From the NCBI GenBank assembly GCA_900315605.1, contig OMZU01000024.1, positions 18,849 to 82,848 on the forward strand: 64,000 nt of DNA, given 5' to 3'. How positions within the stretch are numbered: the stretch's first letter is position 1; the number at the start of each line of letters is the position of its first letter. Source of the DNA: an uncultured Eubacteriales bacterium. Its GTDB lineage: Bacteria; Bacillota; Clostridia; Oscillospirales; Acutalibacteraceae. The notes under the pieces were generated by a model. It was not told where the DNA came from. It did not search any database and was given only the letters and a program-made list of their open reading frames with translations. The translations under genes and the position numbers were made by a program. Of this stretch, positions 54,968 through 63,917 are shown one piece after another.

Positions 54968-55807
54968 ATGAGTCTGAGTTTTCACAAAGGACCTCCAACA
55001 GAAGGCACGTTTAGGGTGACGTGCAGCGAAACAATGCTTCACGATACATGGAATGCGCAAACCGAAGCTATTTTGGGGAGAGTTAAAACCGGCTCCTTTG
55101 TAATCGAGTCTGCGTCGCGGGCGGCGAGCCTCAAAGAGCAGGATGTTTTTTTTATTGCGCCAAATCACAAATACAGATTTGTAAACACCCAAGACGCAAA
55201 GGTCGAGGTCATCGGGCTGAATCTGTCTAATCCGGCTTCCGTTACCCAGGAATATGTGCCGTCAAACATCTTGAAGGCTCTTGCCAACGGCAACTGCACT
55301 CCGTTTGCCGTTGTTGAGTCAACAGACGAATTTTCACGTCCGCTTCACGAATGTATCGATCAAATCAATGCAGCCGTTGAGGATAAATCCGAGTATTATC
55401 AGCTTTTGGTTCACGGAAAAATGTACGAGGCGTACTATCATCTGTTCTCAAACGGAATGATAAAGGTCTTTGATTCCGAAAACAAGAGCCGCAAATATTG
55501 CATTATGAGCAACATCACCGAGTATATCGGCGAGCACTATGTTGAGAATATTTCGCTTGAAAGCGTTGCCGAGGCAACCGGCATCAGCCGCTACTATGTT
55601 TCGCATCTCTTTAAGGAGCTTATGAACACAACGTTTGTTAATTATGTCAACGAGCTTCGCCTTAACCGCGCGGCAATGCTTTTGATAACCACCGATAACC
55701 CAGTCATTGAAATCGCGTCGATGTCAGGCTTTAACAACCTCTCTAATTTTAACCGTGTGTTCAAAATTCGTTTTGAAAAGACCCCGACGGCGTATAGAAA
55801 GCCTTGA
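54968..55807 (+). CDS. AraC-family transcriptional regulator
   Basis: The 279-residue protein has an N-terminal cupin-like sensor (residues about 10-110; FVIESASRAASLKEQDVFFIAPNHKYRF) and a C-terminal pair of helix-turn-helix motifs (ISLESVAEATGISRYYVSHLFKE and NPVIEIASMSGFNNLSNFNRVFK), ending TPTAYRK. It probably responds to a sugar or other small ligand. GTGGTG precedes the ATG. No obvious target operon lies next to it. Confidence 0.93.
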   Translation: MSLSFHKGPPTEGTFRVTCSETMLHDTWNAQTEAILGRVKTGSFVIESASRAASLKEQDVFFIAPNHKYRFVNTQDAKVEVIGLNLSNPASVTQEYVPSNILKALANGNCTPFAVVESTDEFSRPLHECIDQINAAVEDKSEYYQLLVHGKMYEAYYHLFSNGMIKVFDSENKSRKYCIMSNITEYIGEHYVENISLESVAEATGISRYYVSHLFKELMNTTFVNYVNELRLNRAAMLLITTDNPVIEIASMSGFNNLSNFNRVFKIRFEKTPTAYRKP

Positions 55808-55837
55808 TTCAATAATTAAAGTATTCACAAAATAAAG

Positions 55838-55871
55838 AGCAGACAGAAAGCGAAAAATCCTTCTGTCTGCT
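55838..55871. terminator. Bidirectional terminator between AraC and the helical protein gene
   Basis: AGCAGACAGAA pairs with TTCTGTCTGCT around a 12-nt loop; T-rich sequence follows on both strands. Confidence 0.75.
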
Positions 55872-55900
55872 TTGTTATATCCTGTGTATTTATACAAGCC

Positions 55901-56509
55901 TTAGAACAGCTCGTCTGTATCAAGCGCGTCCTCTGCCACGGCAGAAACCTTTTCCGCTGCGGCTTCGGCAGTTTCCTTTGCAGAGTCCTTAAGCTCTTCG
56001 GCGGTTTCCTTTGCAGCATCCTTAAGCTCTTCCGCTTTTTTCTCTGCACTTTCGCAGGCTTTTTCGGCAGCGTCGGCAACAGCCTCAAACGGCGAGCTTT
56101 CATATTCGCTTTCGTTTGAGCACGCAACGGTGATATCAACGATATCGTCTGCTTCATACTTCGGCTCTGCGTCGTCTTTGAGCTTGTAAATAAACTCGTC
56201 TCTGCTCTCAACGATCGTTCTGTAGCAGTTTCTGGCTCTGGCGATTTTTGCCTTGGAGTCCTCGATCACCTTAAAAAGCTGCTTTTGCTTGTCGTCAAGC
56301 TGAATGTCGCCTTTTTTCTGCATTTCGTAATACTGCTTGCCCAGTGCGATATATGCCCTGTTCATCATTTCGCTCTCGTTTTTCATAACAAGTCTGAGCC
56401 TGTTGAGCTTTGCTTTGGTTCTGTTTTTCTCAACCAAGCTTTGTGTAACAGAGGAAATTGTATTTACCGCGGAATTAACAGTGTCCTTTAATGTATCCAT
56501 TATTGCCAT
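55901..56509 (-). CDS. Hypothetical helical protein with LEA-like Ala/Glu/Lys repeats
   Basis: This protein of about 202 residues is almost entirely helical. Residues 1-105 (DTLKDTVNSAVNTISSVTQSL onward) look like a coiled coil. Residues about 135-190 contain the repeats EELKDAAKETAEELKDSAK and ETAEAAAEK, resembling LEA or apolipoprotein-like amphipathic helices. There is no signal peptide. AAAGGAG is six bases before the ATG at 56,509, which I prefer to the ATG at 56,515. A stress-protective or membrane-surface role is only a guess. Confidence 0.7.
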   Translation of the reverse strand: MAIMDTLKDTVNSAVNTISSVTQSLVEKNRTKAKLNRLRLVMKNESEMMNRAYIALGKQYYEMQKKGDIQLDDKQKQLFKVIEDSKAKIARARNCYRTIVESRDEFIYKLKDDAEPKYEADDIVDITVACSNESEYESSPFEAVADAAEKACESAEKKAEELKDAAKETAEELKDSAKETAEAAAEKVSAVAEDALDTDELF

Positions 56510-56681
56510 AACCATTCTCCTTTTAGGTGATAGTTTTTGTTCTCTATTATTATGACAGATATCTTTTATAAAATCAACATTTTTTTAAAAATTACTTGTG
56601 AATTTTACTTAATGTTGATATAATATTCCCAGAGCTATTATTAACAGAGCCGAAATCAAGGCTCAAAAAAGAGGTGTTATC

Positions 56682-57377
56682 ATGCCCAACAGCAAGGTCA
56701 GCAAGGCAGTGGTTTGTCCCGAGTGCGGCGAGCTTGGCAAGGCTGAAATATATACGAGTGTAAACGCGACGGTCCACAAGGGCTTGCGCGACAAGGTTCT
56801 TGAGGGAGATTTGTTTGCCTGGGTTTGCCCGGCGTGCGGTCACAAGGCAAGGCTCACATATCCGATTTTGTATAACGATATGAAAAACCGTTTTATGGTT
56901 TATATGATCCCGAAAATCGACAGGTTCCAGCTTTGCGACAAAGAGCTTGAGGAAAAGTACAGCAATCTTCGCAATATAAGCAAGAGGATAGTCCCCGACT
57001 TCAACTCGTTCAAGGAAAAGATTTTTATTTTTGAAAGCGGACTTGACGATATGGCGGTGGAGCTGACCAAGGTCGCAATAAGCCAGACTGTTTCAAAAAA
57101 GCTCAACGGCGCAAAAATTTCGGAAGGATATCTTTCGATGTACGACCGCGAGAGCAATACAATGGGCTTTACGTATTTTACCGGCGAGCACACTCCGTAC
57201 GTCCAAACCGCCCGACTTGAAATATACGGAAAATCCAAGGATATCATCGAGCGTTTTGCTGTCAAGGATAAAAAGCTCAAGGGCTTTATCAATATCAACG
57301 ACGAATGGGCGGAAAATATTCTCTATCGCTACAAGCGTGCAAAGCATATCGAAAAGCTGAACAAGCTCAGCGAGTAG
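56682..57377 (+). CDS. CpXC-domain protein
   Basis: The 231-residue protein begins with the CpXC zinc-binding domain: Cys12-Pro-Glu-Cys15 and Cys49-Pro-Ala-Cys52 around a beta-rich segment. The C-terminal 150 residues have no motif I recognise. CpXC proteins are common in Clostridia and their function is unknown. AGAGGT precedes the ATG. It converges on, and overlaps by 11 bp, the next minus-strand gene. Confidence 0.85.
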   Translation: MPNSKVSKAVVCPECGELGKAEIYTSVNATVHKGLRDKVLEGDLFAWVCPACGHKARLTYPILYNDMKNRFMVYMIPKIDRFQLCDKELEEKYSNLRNISKRIVPDFNSFKEKIFIFESGLDDMAVELTKVAISQTVSKKLNGAKISEGYLSMYDRESNTMGFTYFTGEHTPYVQTARLEIYGKSKDIIERFAVKDKKLKGFININDEWAENILYRYKRAKHIEKLNKLSE

Positions 57378-57984
57378 TAATATCCGCAGAAAGCTCCGGA
57401 GCAAGAGGAGTTTTGATGCAAAAGGCCTTTATAACGCCGCGGATCTGGTTTGGACTGATGCGCGACGGCTGCGGCTGATTGCAAAATCTGTTCAGCGAAA
57501 ACGATCCGTCCGGGGTGTTTATTACGCAGTAATAATGCTCGGTGATCGAGCGGCGGTTTCTGATATAGATGATCGCCGCAGGGTATTTTTCTATATTTTC
57601 CCGGCATTGTTTGGTGTTCTTATAAACTTCATAGTCAAATCCGTGAGCGTTCAAATATCCTTCGATCCCGCGTGAGGATACCCCCAACGCTCCGTTTAGC
57701 CTGAGCGCGTGATTGTGTTCAAGCTCAAGGATGATCTTGGCAAGATCGGCTTTTCCGCGCGTCATCAGCGTCAGGTTATACAGCGCGATCGCTCCGCAGC
57801 CGTTGCAGAACACCGAAAAGCCGCCGATGGAAATCCTTTTGAAAATTTCAAGACTTTGACTGCATATTTCGCCGCCTTGATAAAACAGGGCGGCGTTTTT
57901 GCGGTATTTTTCTTTGCGGCTGAGGTTAGGATCGGAAGAAAGTATACTGTCCGCGTCAGCCCAGCCGCGCCCAAGCCTAAGCAA
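57367..57984 (-). CDS. Papain-fold cysteine-peptidase-like protein
   Basis: The 205-residue protein shows a C39-like core: NGCGAIALYNLTLM near residue 61 (candidate catalytic Cys63), a GALGVSSRGIEGYLNAHGF stretch, and HYYCVINTPDG with a candidate His. This pattern is shared with bacteriocin-processing and other C39-like proteins, but no ABC transporter or peptidase partner is present. It begins at a TTG overlapping the FliB-like stop, so it is probably translated with it. The call is inferred from motif order only. Confidence 0.55.
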   Translation of the reverse strand: MLRLGRGWADADSILSSDPNLSRKEKYRKNAALFYQGGEICSQSLEIFKRISIGGFSVFCNGCGAIALYNLTLMTRGKADLAKIILELEHNHALRLNGALGVSSRGIEGYLNAHGFDYEVYKNTKQCRENIEKYPAAIIYIRNRRSITEHYYCVINTPDGSFSLNRFCNQPQPSRISPNQIRGVIKAFCIKTPLAPELSADITTR

Positions 57985-59011
57985 GCTCTTCGAGCAGCGC
58001 GATCAGATTTTCGGTTGAAAATCCCGGCTCGCTGTCAAACTCTGCGTTCAGGGCTTCGGTGTTGTCGTAGGAGTGCTCAACCTCCTTTGAGTATCTTTGT
58101 AAAATTCTCATTCGGTTGAACGGATAATTTTTTTCTGCAAAATCAGCGTCCAGCTTGCCTGTTACAATAAATGCGCACACAATTCGCTTGATCGAATACA
58201 GCACGTCGGCGGAATGGATCGCCTCAAGGTAATAGCGATAGATATAATACAGAGCGAATTTTTCAAAATCTGTGGAAAAATCCTCGCGGATCTTTATTTT
58301 TTCGGCTTGCTTTGAAGCTTCCGAAAGAGCTTTTCTCCACTCTTCGTTCATGATCTCAAAGCCAAGGTGCATATCAAAAATAAAACCGCAGCCGCGGCTC
58401 TCGGCTTTTGAAAGCTCCAGAGGCTGAGGCTCCTTTCCGTTGAGCAGGCTTTGAACCTGAGCATTGAATTCAAGGCAGTTCGCAAGCCTGTAAGCAAACG
58501 GCTCTTCGCGGTCAAGCAGAAGATTTGCGGTGCGCTCTCTTGCCTTTAGCAAAAAGCTCATAAAATCGTCGCTGTTTCCGTATTGCGCAAGCTCGGCTTC
58601 AGAACCGAAATCAGAATAAGCGTCGTCGCCGGAACGAAGCATGATCCTTGCCGCCTCCGGGCAGGCAAAGGAAAGTATATGCTCGGTAAAGCCGTCATAA
58701 TCAATATGTACTCTCGGAAAATTGGCGCAGGTTTGGCTCAGGTGCTCCTCGCCGATACCGATGTATATGTCGCAGAGCATATCCTTGTTCCAAAACGGAC
58801 ATCTTCCGCCGCGCGATTTAAACACTCGCTCGCCGTACTCGTCGGTTTCGGCAAGGGCGCGGATCTTGTCGCCGAGCGCGCCCTCAACGGTCTGATAAAA
58901 CTTTTCGGTTTCGCTGTCAAGGTCAATATCCCAGTCCTTGCAGCAGCTGTCCTCACAAAGATTGGCAATGCATTTAAAGCTTTTGTAAAAGCTTGGATAG
59001 ATGTCAGGCAT
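57977..59011 (-). CDS. fliB: FliB-like Cys-rich protein (flagellin lysine-N-methylase family)
   Basis: The 344-residue protein has the Cys clusters characteristic of FliB: Cys14, Cys19, Cys23 and Cys24 (CIANLCEDSCCKDW), then CPFWNKDMLCDIYI, CANFPR and CPEAAR. Known FliB methylates flagellin lysines; many homologues occur in non-flagellated Clostridia. No flagellar gene lies in this window, so the substrate is open. The clusters suggest a metal or Fe-S site. It lies downstream of a GT39-like membrane protein gene (33 bp gap), in the same direction. Confidence 0.85.
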   Translation of the reverse strand: MPDIYPSFYKSFKCIANLCEDSCCKDWDIDLDSETEKFYQTVEGALGDKIRALAETDEYGERVFKSRGGRCPFWNKDMLCDIYIGIGEEHLSQTCANFPRVHIDYDGFTEHILSFACPEAARIMLRSGDDAYSDFGSEAELAQYGNSDDFMSFLLKARERTANLLLDREEPFAYRLANCLEFNAQVQSLLNGKEPQPLELSKAESRGCGFIFDMHLGFEIMNEEWRKALSEASKQAEKIKIREDFSTDFEKFALYYIYRYYLEAIHSADVLYSIKRIVCAFIVTGKLDADFAEKNYPFNRMRILQRYSKEVEHSYDNTEALNAEFDSEPGFSTENLIALLEELA

Positions 59012-59044
59012 AAAACCACTTCCGTATTTTCAGCATAAAGCTGC

Positions 59045-60604
59045 TTAATTTATTACAGCAACCGAGTATCGCTCAAATTTGTATATCTCGGTCGTTTTGC
59101 TTTGAGCCTGCGGTATTCGCTCGTTTTCGATAACGTAGATTCCGGGAGTGCTGTAATTCAGTCCCTCGGCGTTGTCAAAAACGTAGTTTGAGAATGAGCT
59201 GATCTCCTGAAACATACTGCCCGGGTTGGAGATTGAAGCTGTTGTGGTGAATTCCTGAGGCGGAGTCTTGGATACATACAAGGCATAGATATACGGCATG
59301 AGCGGCTGGGTCGTAACGCTGATGGTGCGCTCTTTATGAGCCAGCGAGGTCGCCTTTGCCAATGCCTCGTCAAAGGTGTCGAAAAAATCGGAGGTTGAAT
59401 AATTTTTGAAATCCTTGCCGAAATATCTGGTCAAAAAGCCTGAGAAGCAGATCGCATAGGCGACCGCGATCGCCGCAAGCCTGCGCTTGTCGGTTGCAAG
59501 GTCTGCAATGCCGACAGCGGTGAAAAACAACAGCGGAATATAAATCGAGCTGATGCGGTTGATGTTGGGGTCCTTGTAATAGAAAAACATTGTGATAGTA
59601 CACGCCAGCGCGGCAAGCACAATAAAATCAAAATGCGTTTTGCTTTTGAAAAAGCGGTAGATACCAACCGCCCAAAACGGCGCGGAGATAACATAAATAC
59701 AGCCGTAAAACGTGAATGCGTTTCTCTCATATGTATCGGTTTGCTCAATAAATCTGTAGAAAATATTGCGGAAAAAGTCATAGAACGTTGTGCCGCCCTG
59801 TGCTTCGATCCGGTTTCCGTACAAACGCGGGATAGAGATAGGACCAATAAATACGCTGCTGTCAAACTGGAAAAAGTTGATTATAACAAAAATATAGATC
59901 GGGGTAGAAATAATCAAAAATACGATCGCAGCGATTATCAGGGTTTTGAGCGGCGCAAGCTTTTTGATTATAAAATAGATGAAGCATACAAGCACCAAAA
60001 GTGTGATAACAAGGTACGAGGGACCGTAGGAATAAAGCGACAGTGCGGCGATCACCGCAGCGGCATAGAGGTATCGCGGCTTTTCGGTCGCATAAGAAAC
60101 CGCCCAAATCAAGAGCAGCAGCATTACCGGAAAAATATTTGCCTCCAAGCCCCAGCGACCCGACATAATGCTCCAGGGCGCGGCAGCGGCAAGAGCCATT
60201 GCAATAAAGCCTGCGCGCTTGCCCTTAAAGTGCCTGACTGTAAAATACATTAAGACCACAGTCAGCAGTGAAAATAACAAATTCACGGCTCTAACGGAAT
60301 AAATATTCAGCCCGAAAACTGCGATAAATGGCATTGACAGATAGGCGTACAGCGCGTTTTGACCGCTGCCCCATGCAAGCAGATGAACAGGCAGGGTAAA
60401 GCCGTTGCGGTCCATTCCGTAGTTGAGCAAAGCCCAGGCGTCGTATCCTATTGAGGCTTCGTCCTGATTGATACCTCCGGGATGCTTGCCGAAAAGTATT
60501 ATCCTTGCGGCAAAAGCCACGGCGAATATGATCGCGAACAAAATTTTATCTTTATTTGCGTATACAAAATCGTTTTCCTGAATTTTATGTTTTAGCTTTT
60601 CCAA
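59045..60604 (-). CDS. GT39/PMT-like membrane glycosyltransferase
   Basis: The 519-residue protein has about twelve membrane segments. A short loop after TM1 carries NQDEASIGYDAW, the acidic DE motif typical of GT-C enzymes (ArnT/PMT family), which transfer sugars from lipid-linked donors outside the membrane. A C-terminal soluble domain of about 100 residues follows. The acceptor is unknown; with FliB and a cysteine-peptidase-like gene downstream, a role in modifying a surface protein is an inference. Confidence 0.87.
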   Translation of the reverse strand: MEKLKHKIQENDFVYANKDKILFAIIFAVAFAARIILFGKHPGGINQDEASIGYDAWALLNYGMDRNGFTLPVHLLAWGSGQNALYAYLSMPFIAVFGLNIYSVRAVNLLFSLLTVVLMYFTVRHFKGKRAGFIAMALAAAAPWSIMSGRWGLEANIFPVMLLLLIWAVSYATEKPRYLYAAAVIAALSLYSYGPSYLVITLLVLVCFIYFIIKKLAPLKTLIIAAIVFLIISTPIYIFVIINFFQFDSSVFIGPISIPRLYGNRIEAQGGTTFYDFFRNIFYRFIEQTDTYERNAFTFYGCIYVISAPFWAVGIYRFFKSKTHFDFIVLAALACTITMFFYYKDPNINRISSIYIPLLFFTAVGIADLATDKRRLAAIAVAYAICFSGFLTRYFGKDFKNYSTSDFFDTFDEALAKATSLAHKERTISVTTQPLMPYIYALYVSKTPPQEFTTTASISNPGSMFQEISSFSNYVFDNAEGLNYSTPGIYVIENERIPQAQSKTTEIYKFERYSVAVIN

Positions 60605-60785
60605 GTTGATTTTTCCCTGCCCGATTTTTGTGATTCAAGACAATTATAATATACGGCTGAAATTTAGTCAAGCATTAACCGGGATCGAATAGGAATCGAA
60701 TAGAAATAATCGAAACATAAAAAACCCGGGTTGATTTTGTTGTTTTTACATAAAAAGCGATCGATTTATTAAGCTATTTTGCGAA

Positions 60786-60814
60786 TTGATAATAAAAGCT
60801 CTGCGTGATATTAT
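60786..60814 (+). promoter_or_regulatory. Promoter of the LRR-dockerin gene
   Basis: TTGATA, 17 nt, TATTAT, about 70 nt before the start codon. Confidence 0.75.
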
Positions 60815-60884
60815 ATAGTTGTAAAAGCAAGGTAAATCATATGCGATTCTTGCTTTGAATAAAAACGGAACAGGAGGTTTTGTT

Positions 60885-62708
60885 ATGAAATCAAAAAAAG
60901 AATTGATAAAAATATTATCGGTAATTTTTTCGTTGGTGCTGTCTTTTGGAGCGGTATCGGTCGTTGCCCACGCGGAAGAAATTTACAAATACGCCGGGAA
61001 CACCTATACCTATAACGTGCTTAACGACGGAACGGCTGAGATCACATCTTTTTCCGGTACAAAACCGGAAAAAGAAATACCGAGAGCTGTGGGAGGTTAT
61101 ACAGTTTCGCGTATCGGCAATAACGCATATACCGGCTTGACGGTTGATAACGAAATAGATACGCTGAAGGTAAGATATTATCCCACCGGGTTTTATTTTC
61201 CTGAAACCACAGTTTCTATCGGAAATTCAGCTTATAAAAACTGCACGTTTGAACGCAATATAATGTATATGCCGCAGGCGTTGAAGAGAATTGAGGACTC
61301 TGCCTTTGAAAACTGTTCTTCTCTGAAATGTATCTCTTTTTATCCCGGCTTGGAGAGTATCGGCGATAACGCTTTTTCCGGATGTACCGGCTTGTCGTCA
61401 ATTGATTTTTTCGGTACGCAGGATGAATGGAACAATGTTGATATCGGAACCGGAAACGAGTGCTTGCTTAATGCTACGATTAATTTTACTTATGATTACA
61501 CAAATTACGGAGTTGAGATCTTGCCGGATGACACAATAGAATTGATCACTTACTATAACCCTGATATGCTCAGTATGGATAATTCTCTGCGTGTTGATGA
61601 TATTCCGCAAATTATTTTCAATCGCAATGTTACAAGTCTTGGTGAATGGTTCATTGCTGACACGGGCGCAGACTTGGATATAGTGATCCCGGAAAACATA
61701 ACACATATCCATCCGAAAGCGTTAGTAAAGAATTACAGCGTTGTCAATGTGACGGTAGACGAAAATAATCCTGTTTATGACAGCAGAAACAACTGCAAGG
61801 CTATTATAGAAACCGATACCGGAAAGCTTGTTTTCGGCTGCAAAAACACTGTTATACCTACAGGCGTCACATCGATCGGAGATTATGCCTTTTATTCCTG
61901 TAAAATACGGAGCCTTACTATCCCGGAGGGAATAGTGAGTATCGGCGAGGAAGCTTTTTGCGTTTCAAATCTAAAAAATTACAATCTGCCGTCATCTCTT
62001 CGCTATATAGGAAACGGGGCGTTTTCGCATACTTTGGCTAATTATATTACACTTCCGGGCAACTTGGAATATATAGGAGATACAGCGTTTTGGGGATGTA
62101 GAAATATTAAAAGTATAACCATTCCGGCGAGTGTAACTTACGTTGGCACCGGTGCGTTTAGCTATTGTGCATCACTTAACACTATCAAGGTGAACACAGG
62201 CAATTCCGTTTATGACAGCAGAGAAAACTGCAACGCTATAATAAAAACCGACACTAACGAATTAGTCGGAGGATGTAAATCGACCGTTATTCCGGATGGG
62301 ATTACAGCAATAGGTTCTGATGTATTCCGCTGGAGTGAAATTACGGAAATAACCATACCAAACAGCGTCCAAAGGATTGATGACAGGGCTTTTGACTGTT
62401 CCAAAATTACCGATGTGTATTTTATGGGAACCGAGGAGCAGTGGAACAGAATTTTGATCGGTAGTGACAACAGAGCGTTTAATAACGCGACTATTCATTA
62501 TCTTGCGCCCGATATTTTAGGTGATGCAGACGGAAACGGAACGTTAGATATCAATGATGCTACGCTGATCCAAAAGCACCTTGCTTCGTTAGAGACTGTT
62601 TCCGAAGACAAACTGGATTTGTGCGATACAGATAAAGACGGTTATGTTTCAATCAAGGACGTGACGCTGATTCAAAAATATCTTGTCGGACTAACCGAAT
62701 CTTTGTAG
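60885..62708 (+). CDS. Secreted BspA-type leucine-rich-repeat protein with C-terminal dockerin
   Basis: This 607-residue protein starts with a signal peptide (KKELIKILSVIFSLVLSFGAVSVVAHA). BspA-type LRR_5 repeats (IGNSAYKNC, IPASVTYVGTGAFSYCASL, YDSRNNCKAII twice) fill residues about 60-545. The last 60 residues form a type I dockerin: DADGNGTLDINDATLIQKHL and DTDKDGYVSIKDVTLIQKYL, the two calcium-binding repeats. Dockerins attach proteins to cohesins of cellulosomes. GGAGG before the ATG at 60,885 fixes the start. No cohesin gene is in this window. Confidence 0.92.
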   Translation: MKSKKELIKILSVIFSLVLSFGAVSVVAHAEEIYKYAGNTYTYNVLNDGTAEITSFSGTKPEKEIPRAVGGYTVSRIGNNAYTGLTVDNEIDTLKVRYYPTGFYFPETTVSIGNSAYKNCTFERNIMYMPQALKRIEDSAFENCSSLKCISFYPGLESIGDNAFSGCTGLSSIDFFGTQDEWNNVDIGTGNECLLNATINFTYDYTNYGVEILPDDTIELITYYNPDMLSMDNSLRVDDIPQIIFNRNVTSLGEWFIADTGADLDIVIPENITHIHPKALVKNYSVVNVTVDENNPVYDSRNNCKAIIETDTGKLVFGCKNTVIPTGVTSIGDYAFYSCKIRSLTIPEGIVSIGEEAFCVSNLKNYNLPSSLRYIGNGAFSHTLANYITLPGNLEYIGDTAFWGCRNIKSITIPASVTYVGTGAFSYCASLNTIKVNTGNSVYDSRENCNAIIKTDTNELVGGCKSTVIPDGITAIGSDVFRWSEITEITIPNSVQRIDDRAFDCSKITDVYFMGTEEQWNRILIGSDNRAFNNATIHYLAPDILGDADGNGTLDINDATLIQKHLASLETVSEDKLDLCDTDKDGYVSIKDVTLIQKYLVGLTESL

Positions 62709-62729
62709 TAACTTTATAGTAATAATAAT

Positions 62730-62763
62730 GGGGCTGACTCAAAAGTTGAATTGAGTCAGCCCC
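62730..62763. terminator. Terminator between LRR-dockerin and Nif11-like genes
   Basis: GGGGCTGACTCAA pairs perfectly with TTGAGTCAGCCCC around an eight-base loop; a TCTTTG tract follows on the plus strand and ATTATTATT on the minus strand. Confidence 0.78.
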
Positions 62764-62775
62764 TCTTTGTGGGGG

Positions 62776-63054
62776 TTATGTCCACAATAACGTCATAAAA
62801 AACTGCTCATAAGCGTCGTCCCAGCCGTCGATCGGGTTTACTCCGCCGCCGTTTACGCTCCTCAGCTTTTCGTCGCTTGAGTTTTGCCCTATAGCCATAA
62901 GCTCGCCCGGCTTTATATCATAGCCCATCGCTTGGCACAGGCTGCAAAAATCCTCTACCGGGTTTTTAGAATCCCTGGTTTTCAGCAGCTTATCCTTTAG
63001 GCTTTGGTCTTTTTTGGCGTCCTTTAGCAGGCGTTCAAGCTCTTGTTCTGTCAT
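62776..63054 (-). CDS. Nif11-like peptide precursor
   Basis: The 92-residue protein resembles Nif11-type RiPP leader proteins: FCSLCQAMGYDIKPGELMAI near residues 36-55, and a Gly-Gly-Gly motif at residues 69-71 (SVNGGGVNPIDGWDDAYEQF). In known systems the leader is cut after a GG motif to release a modified core. Here the 21 residues after GGG have no Cys, Ser or Thr cluster, and no modification enzyme or transporter lies in the window. GGAGG precedes the ATG. Precursor versus stand-alone function is open. Confidence 0.75.
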   Translation of the reverse strand: MTEQELERLLKDAKKDQSLKDKLLKTRDSKNPVEDFCSLCQAMGYDIKPGELMAIGQNSSDEKLRSVNGGGVNPIDGWDDAYEQFFMTLLWT

Positions 63055-63084
63055 ATTGCTTCCTCCTGTGCCCGGATTTTGCCC

Positions 63085-63128
63085 GAAAAATGCCCGACCT
63101 GATGCGAATTTCGCAGATCATGTCGGGC
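63085..63128 (-). terminator. Terminator of the tiny membrane protein gene
   Basis: On the minus strand GCCCGAC and GTCGGGC pair around an inner TGCGAA/TTCGCA stem, followed by a T-run. It lies 25 nt after the stop codon at 63,154. Confidence 0.8.
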
Positions 63129-63153
63129 GATAATGATTTTTGCGTTTGGCGAA

Positions 63154-63303
63154 TTACTCGATTGCGTTATCGAGATATTCCATAAGCTCCTCGTCGTCCT
63201 TTTTTTGCTTGTCTTTAACAATGAAGAAAGCTGTAAGTGCGGCGGAAAGTGCGGCAACCATAGAAATGATTCCGATGATTAATGCTAATTTTTTGTTTTT
63301 CAT
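63154..63303 (-). CDS. 49-residue single-pass membrane protein
   Basis: This small gene encodes MKNKKLALIIGIISMVAALS then a continued hydrophobic stretch and a charged tail (KDKQKKDDEELMEYLDNAIE). The first 35 residues form one membrane segment. GGAGGA lies seven bases before the ATG. The design, one TM and an acidic C-terminus, recurs in small stress-related or accessory proteins of Clostridia; no family is recognised. Confidence 0.7.
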   Translation of the reverse strand: MKNKKLALIIGIISMVAALSAALTAFFIVKDKQKKDDEELMEYLDNAIE

Positions 63304-63404
63304 AGTTGTTCCTCCAAACGTTAGTATTATTTAGCCTTTATTATTAGCCACTTGTATAATTATATTCTAACATTTTTTATAAAAAAGTCAACAACTAAAA
63401 CAAA

Positions 63405-63429
63405 AAAAGCAGAGAAAAACTCTGCTTTT
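63405..63429 (-). terminator. Terminator of rpsT
   Basis: On the minus strand AAAAGCAGAG pairs with CTCTGCTTTT around five bases and is followed by TTTG. Confidence 0.88.
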
Positions 63430-63529
63430 AAGTCAAAACTCTTAAAAAGTGCCGATAGACACCGCTGCGGCGTCAAAAGCTTCTGTTTCAAACAAAGTTG
63501 AAAAAAGCCTGCCTTGTGCGCCTGATGCC

Positions 63530-63790
63530 TTATGCCGAAGCGTTGAGTCTTTTTGCAAGAGAGGACTTGCTTCTTGCCGCTGTGTTCTTGTGAAGGATTC
63601 CCTTTGCAGCAGCCTGGTCGATTTTCTTGATAGCAAGACGAACTGCCTCTGCCTTGTTGTCGGCGTTTGTGTCAACAGCGTAGTAAGCCTTCTTAACAGC
63701 TGTTCTGAGAGCTGACTTTGCAGCCTTGTTGCGAGCTGTTTTTGCAGCGATAACCTTTACGCGCTTTTTGGCGGATTTAATGTTTGGCAT
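63530..63790 (-). CDS. rpsT: 30S ribosomal protein S20
   Basis: S20 is a basic helical small-subunit protein. The 86-residue protein starts [14 protein letters not shown] and ends [12 protein letters not shown], typical of S20. AAGGAGGTG precedes the ATG. It is monocistronic with its own promoter and terminator. Confidence 0.97.
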   Translation of the reverse strand: MPNIKSAKKRVKVIAAKTARNKAAKSALRTAVKKAYYAVDTNADNKAEAVRLAIKKIDQAAAKGILHKNTAARSKSSLAKRLNASA

Positions 63791-63827
63791 TGTCTCACCT
63801 CCTTAAAATATCAGTCATATGGATAAT

Positions 63828-63856
63828 ATAATATCATATTATACCTCTAAAATCAA
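63828..63856 (-). promoter_or_regulatory. Promoter of rpsT
   Basis: On the minus strand TTGATT, 17 nt, TATTAT, about 38 nt before the start codon. Confidence 0.7.
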
Positions 63857-63917
63857 GCGTTTTTTTGAAAAAAACCGAGAATTTAATAAAATTTTAAGGC
63901 GAGATAATTCCCAAAGT

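Noticed and set aside
53798-55807. Anti-phage defence island suggested by the WYL regulator
   Set aside because: The adjacent genes are a permease and an AraC regulator; no nuclease, ATPase or toxin gene is present.
57977-60604. Flagellar glycosylation locus
   Set aside because: No flagellin, hook or motor gene is present; FliB homologues also occur outside flagellar loci.
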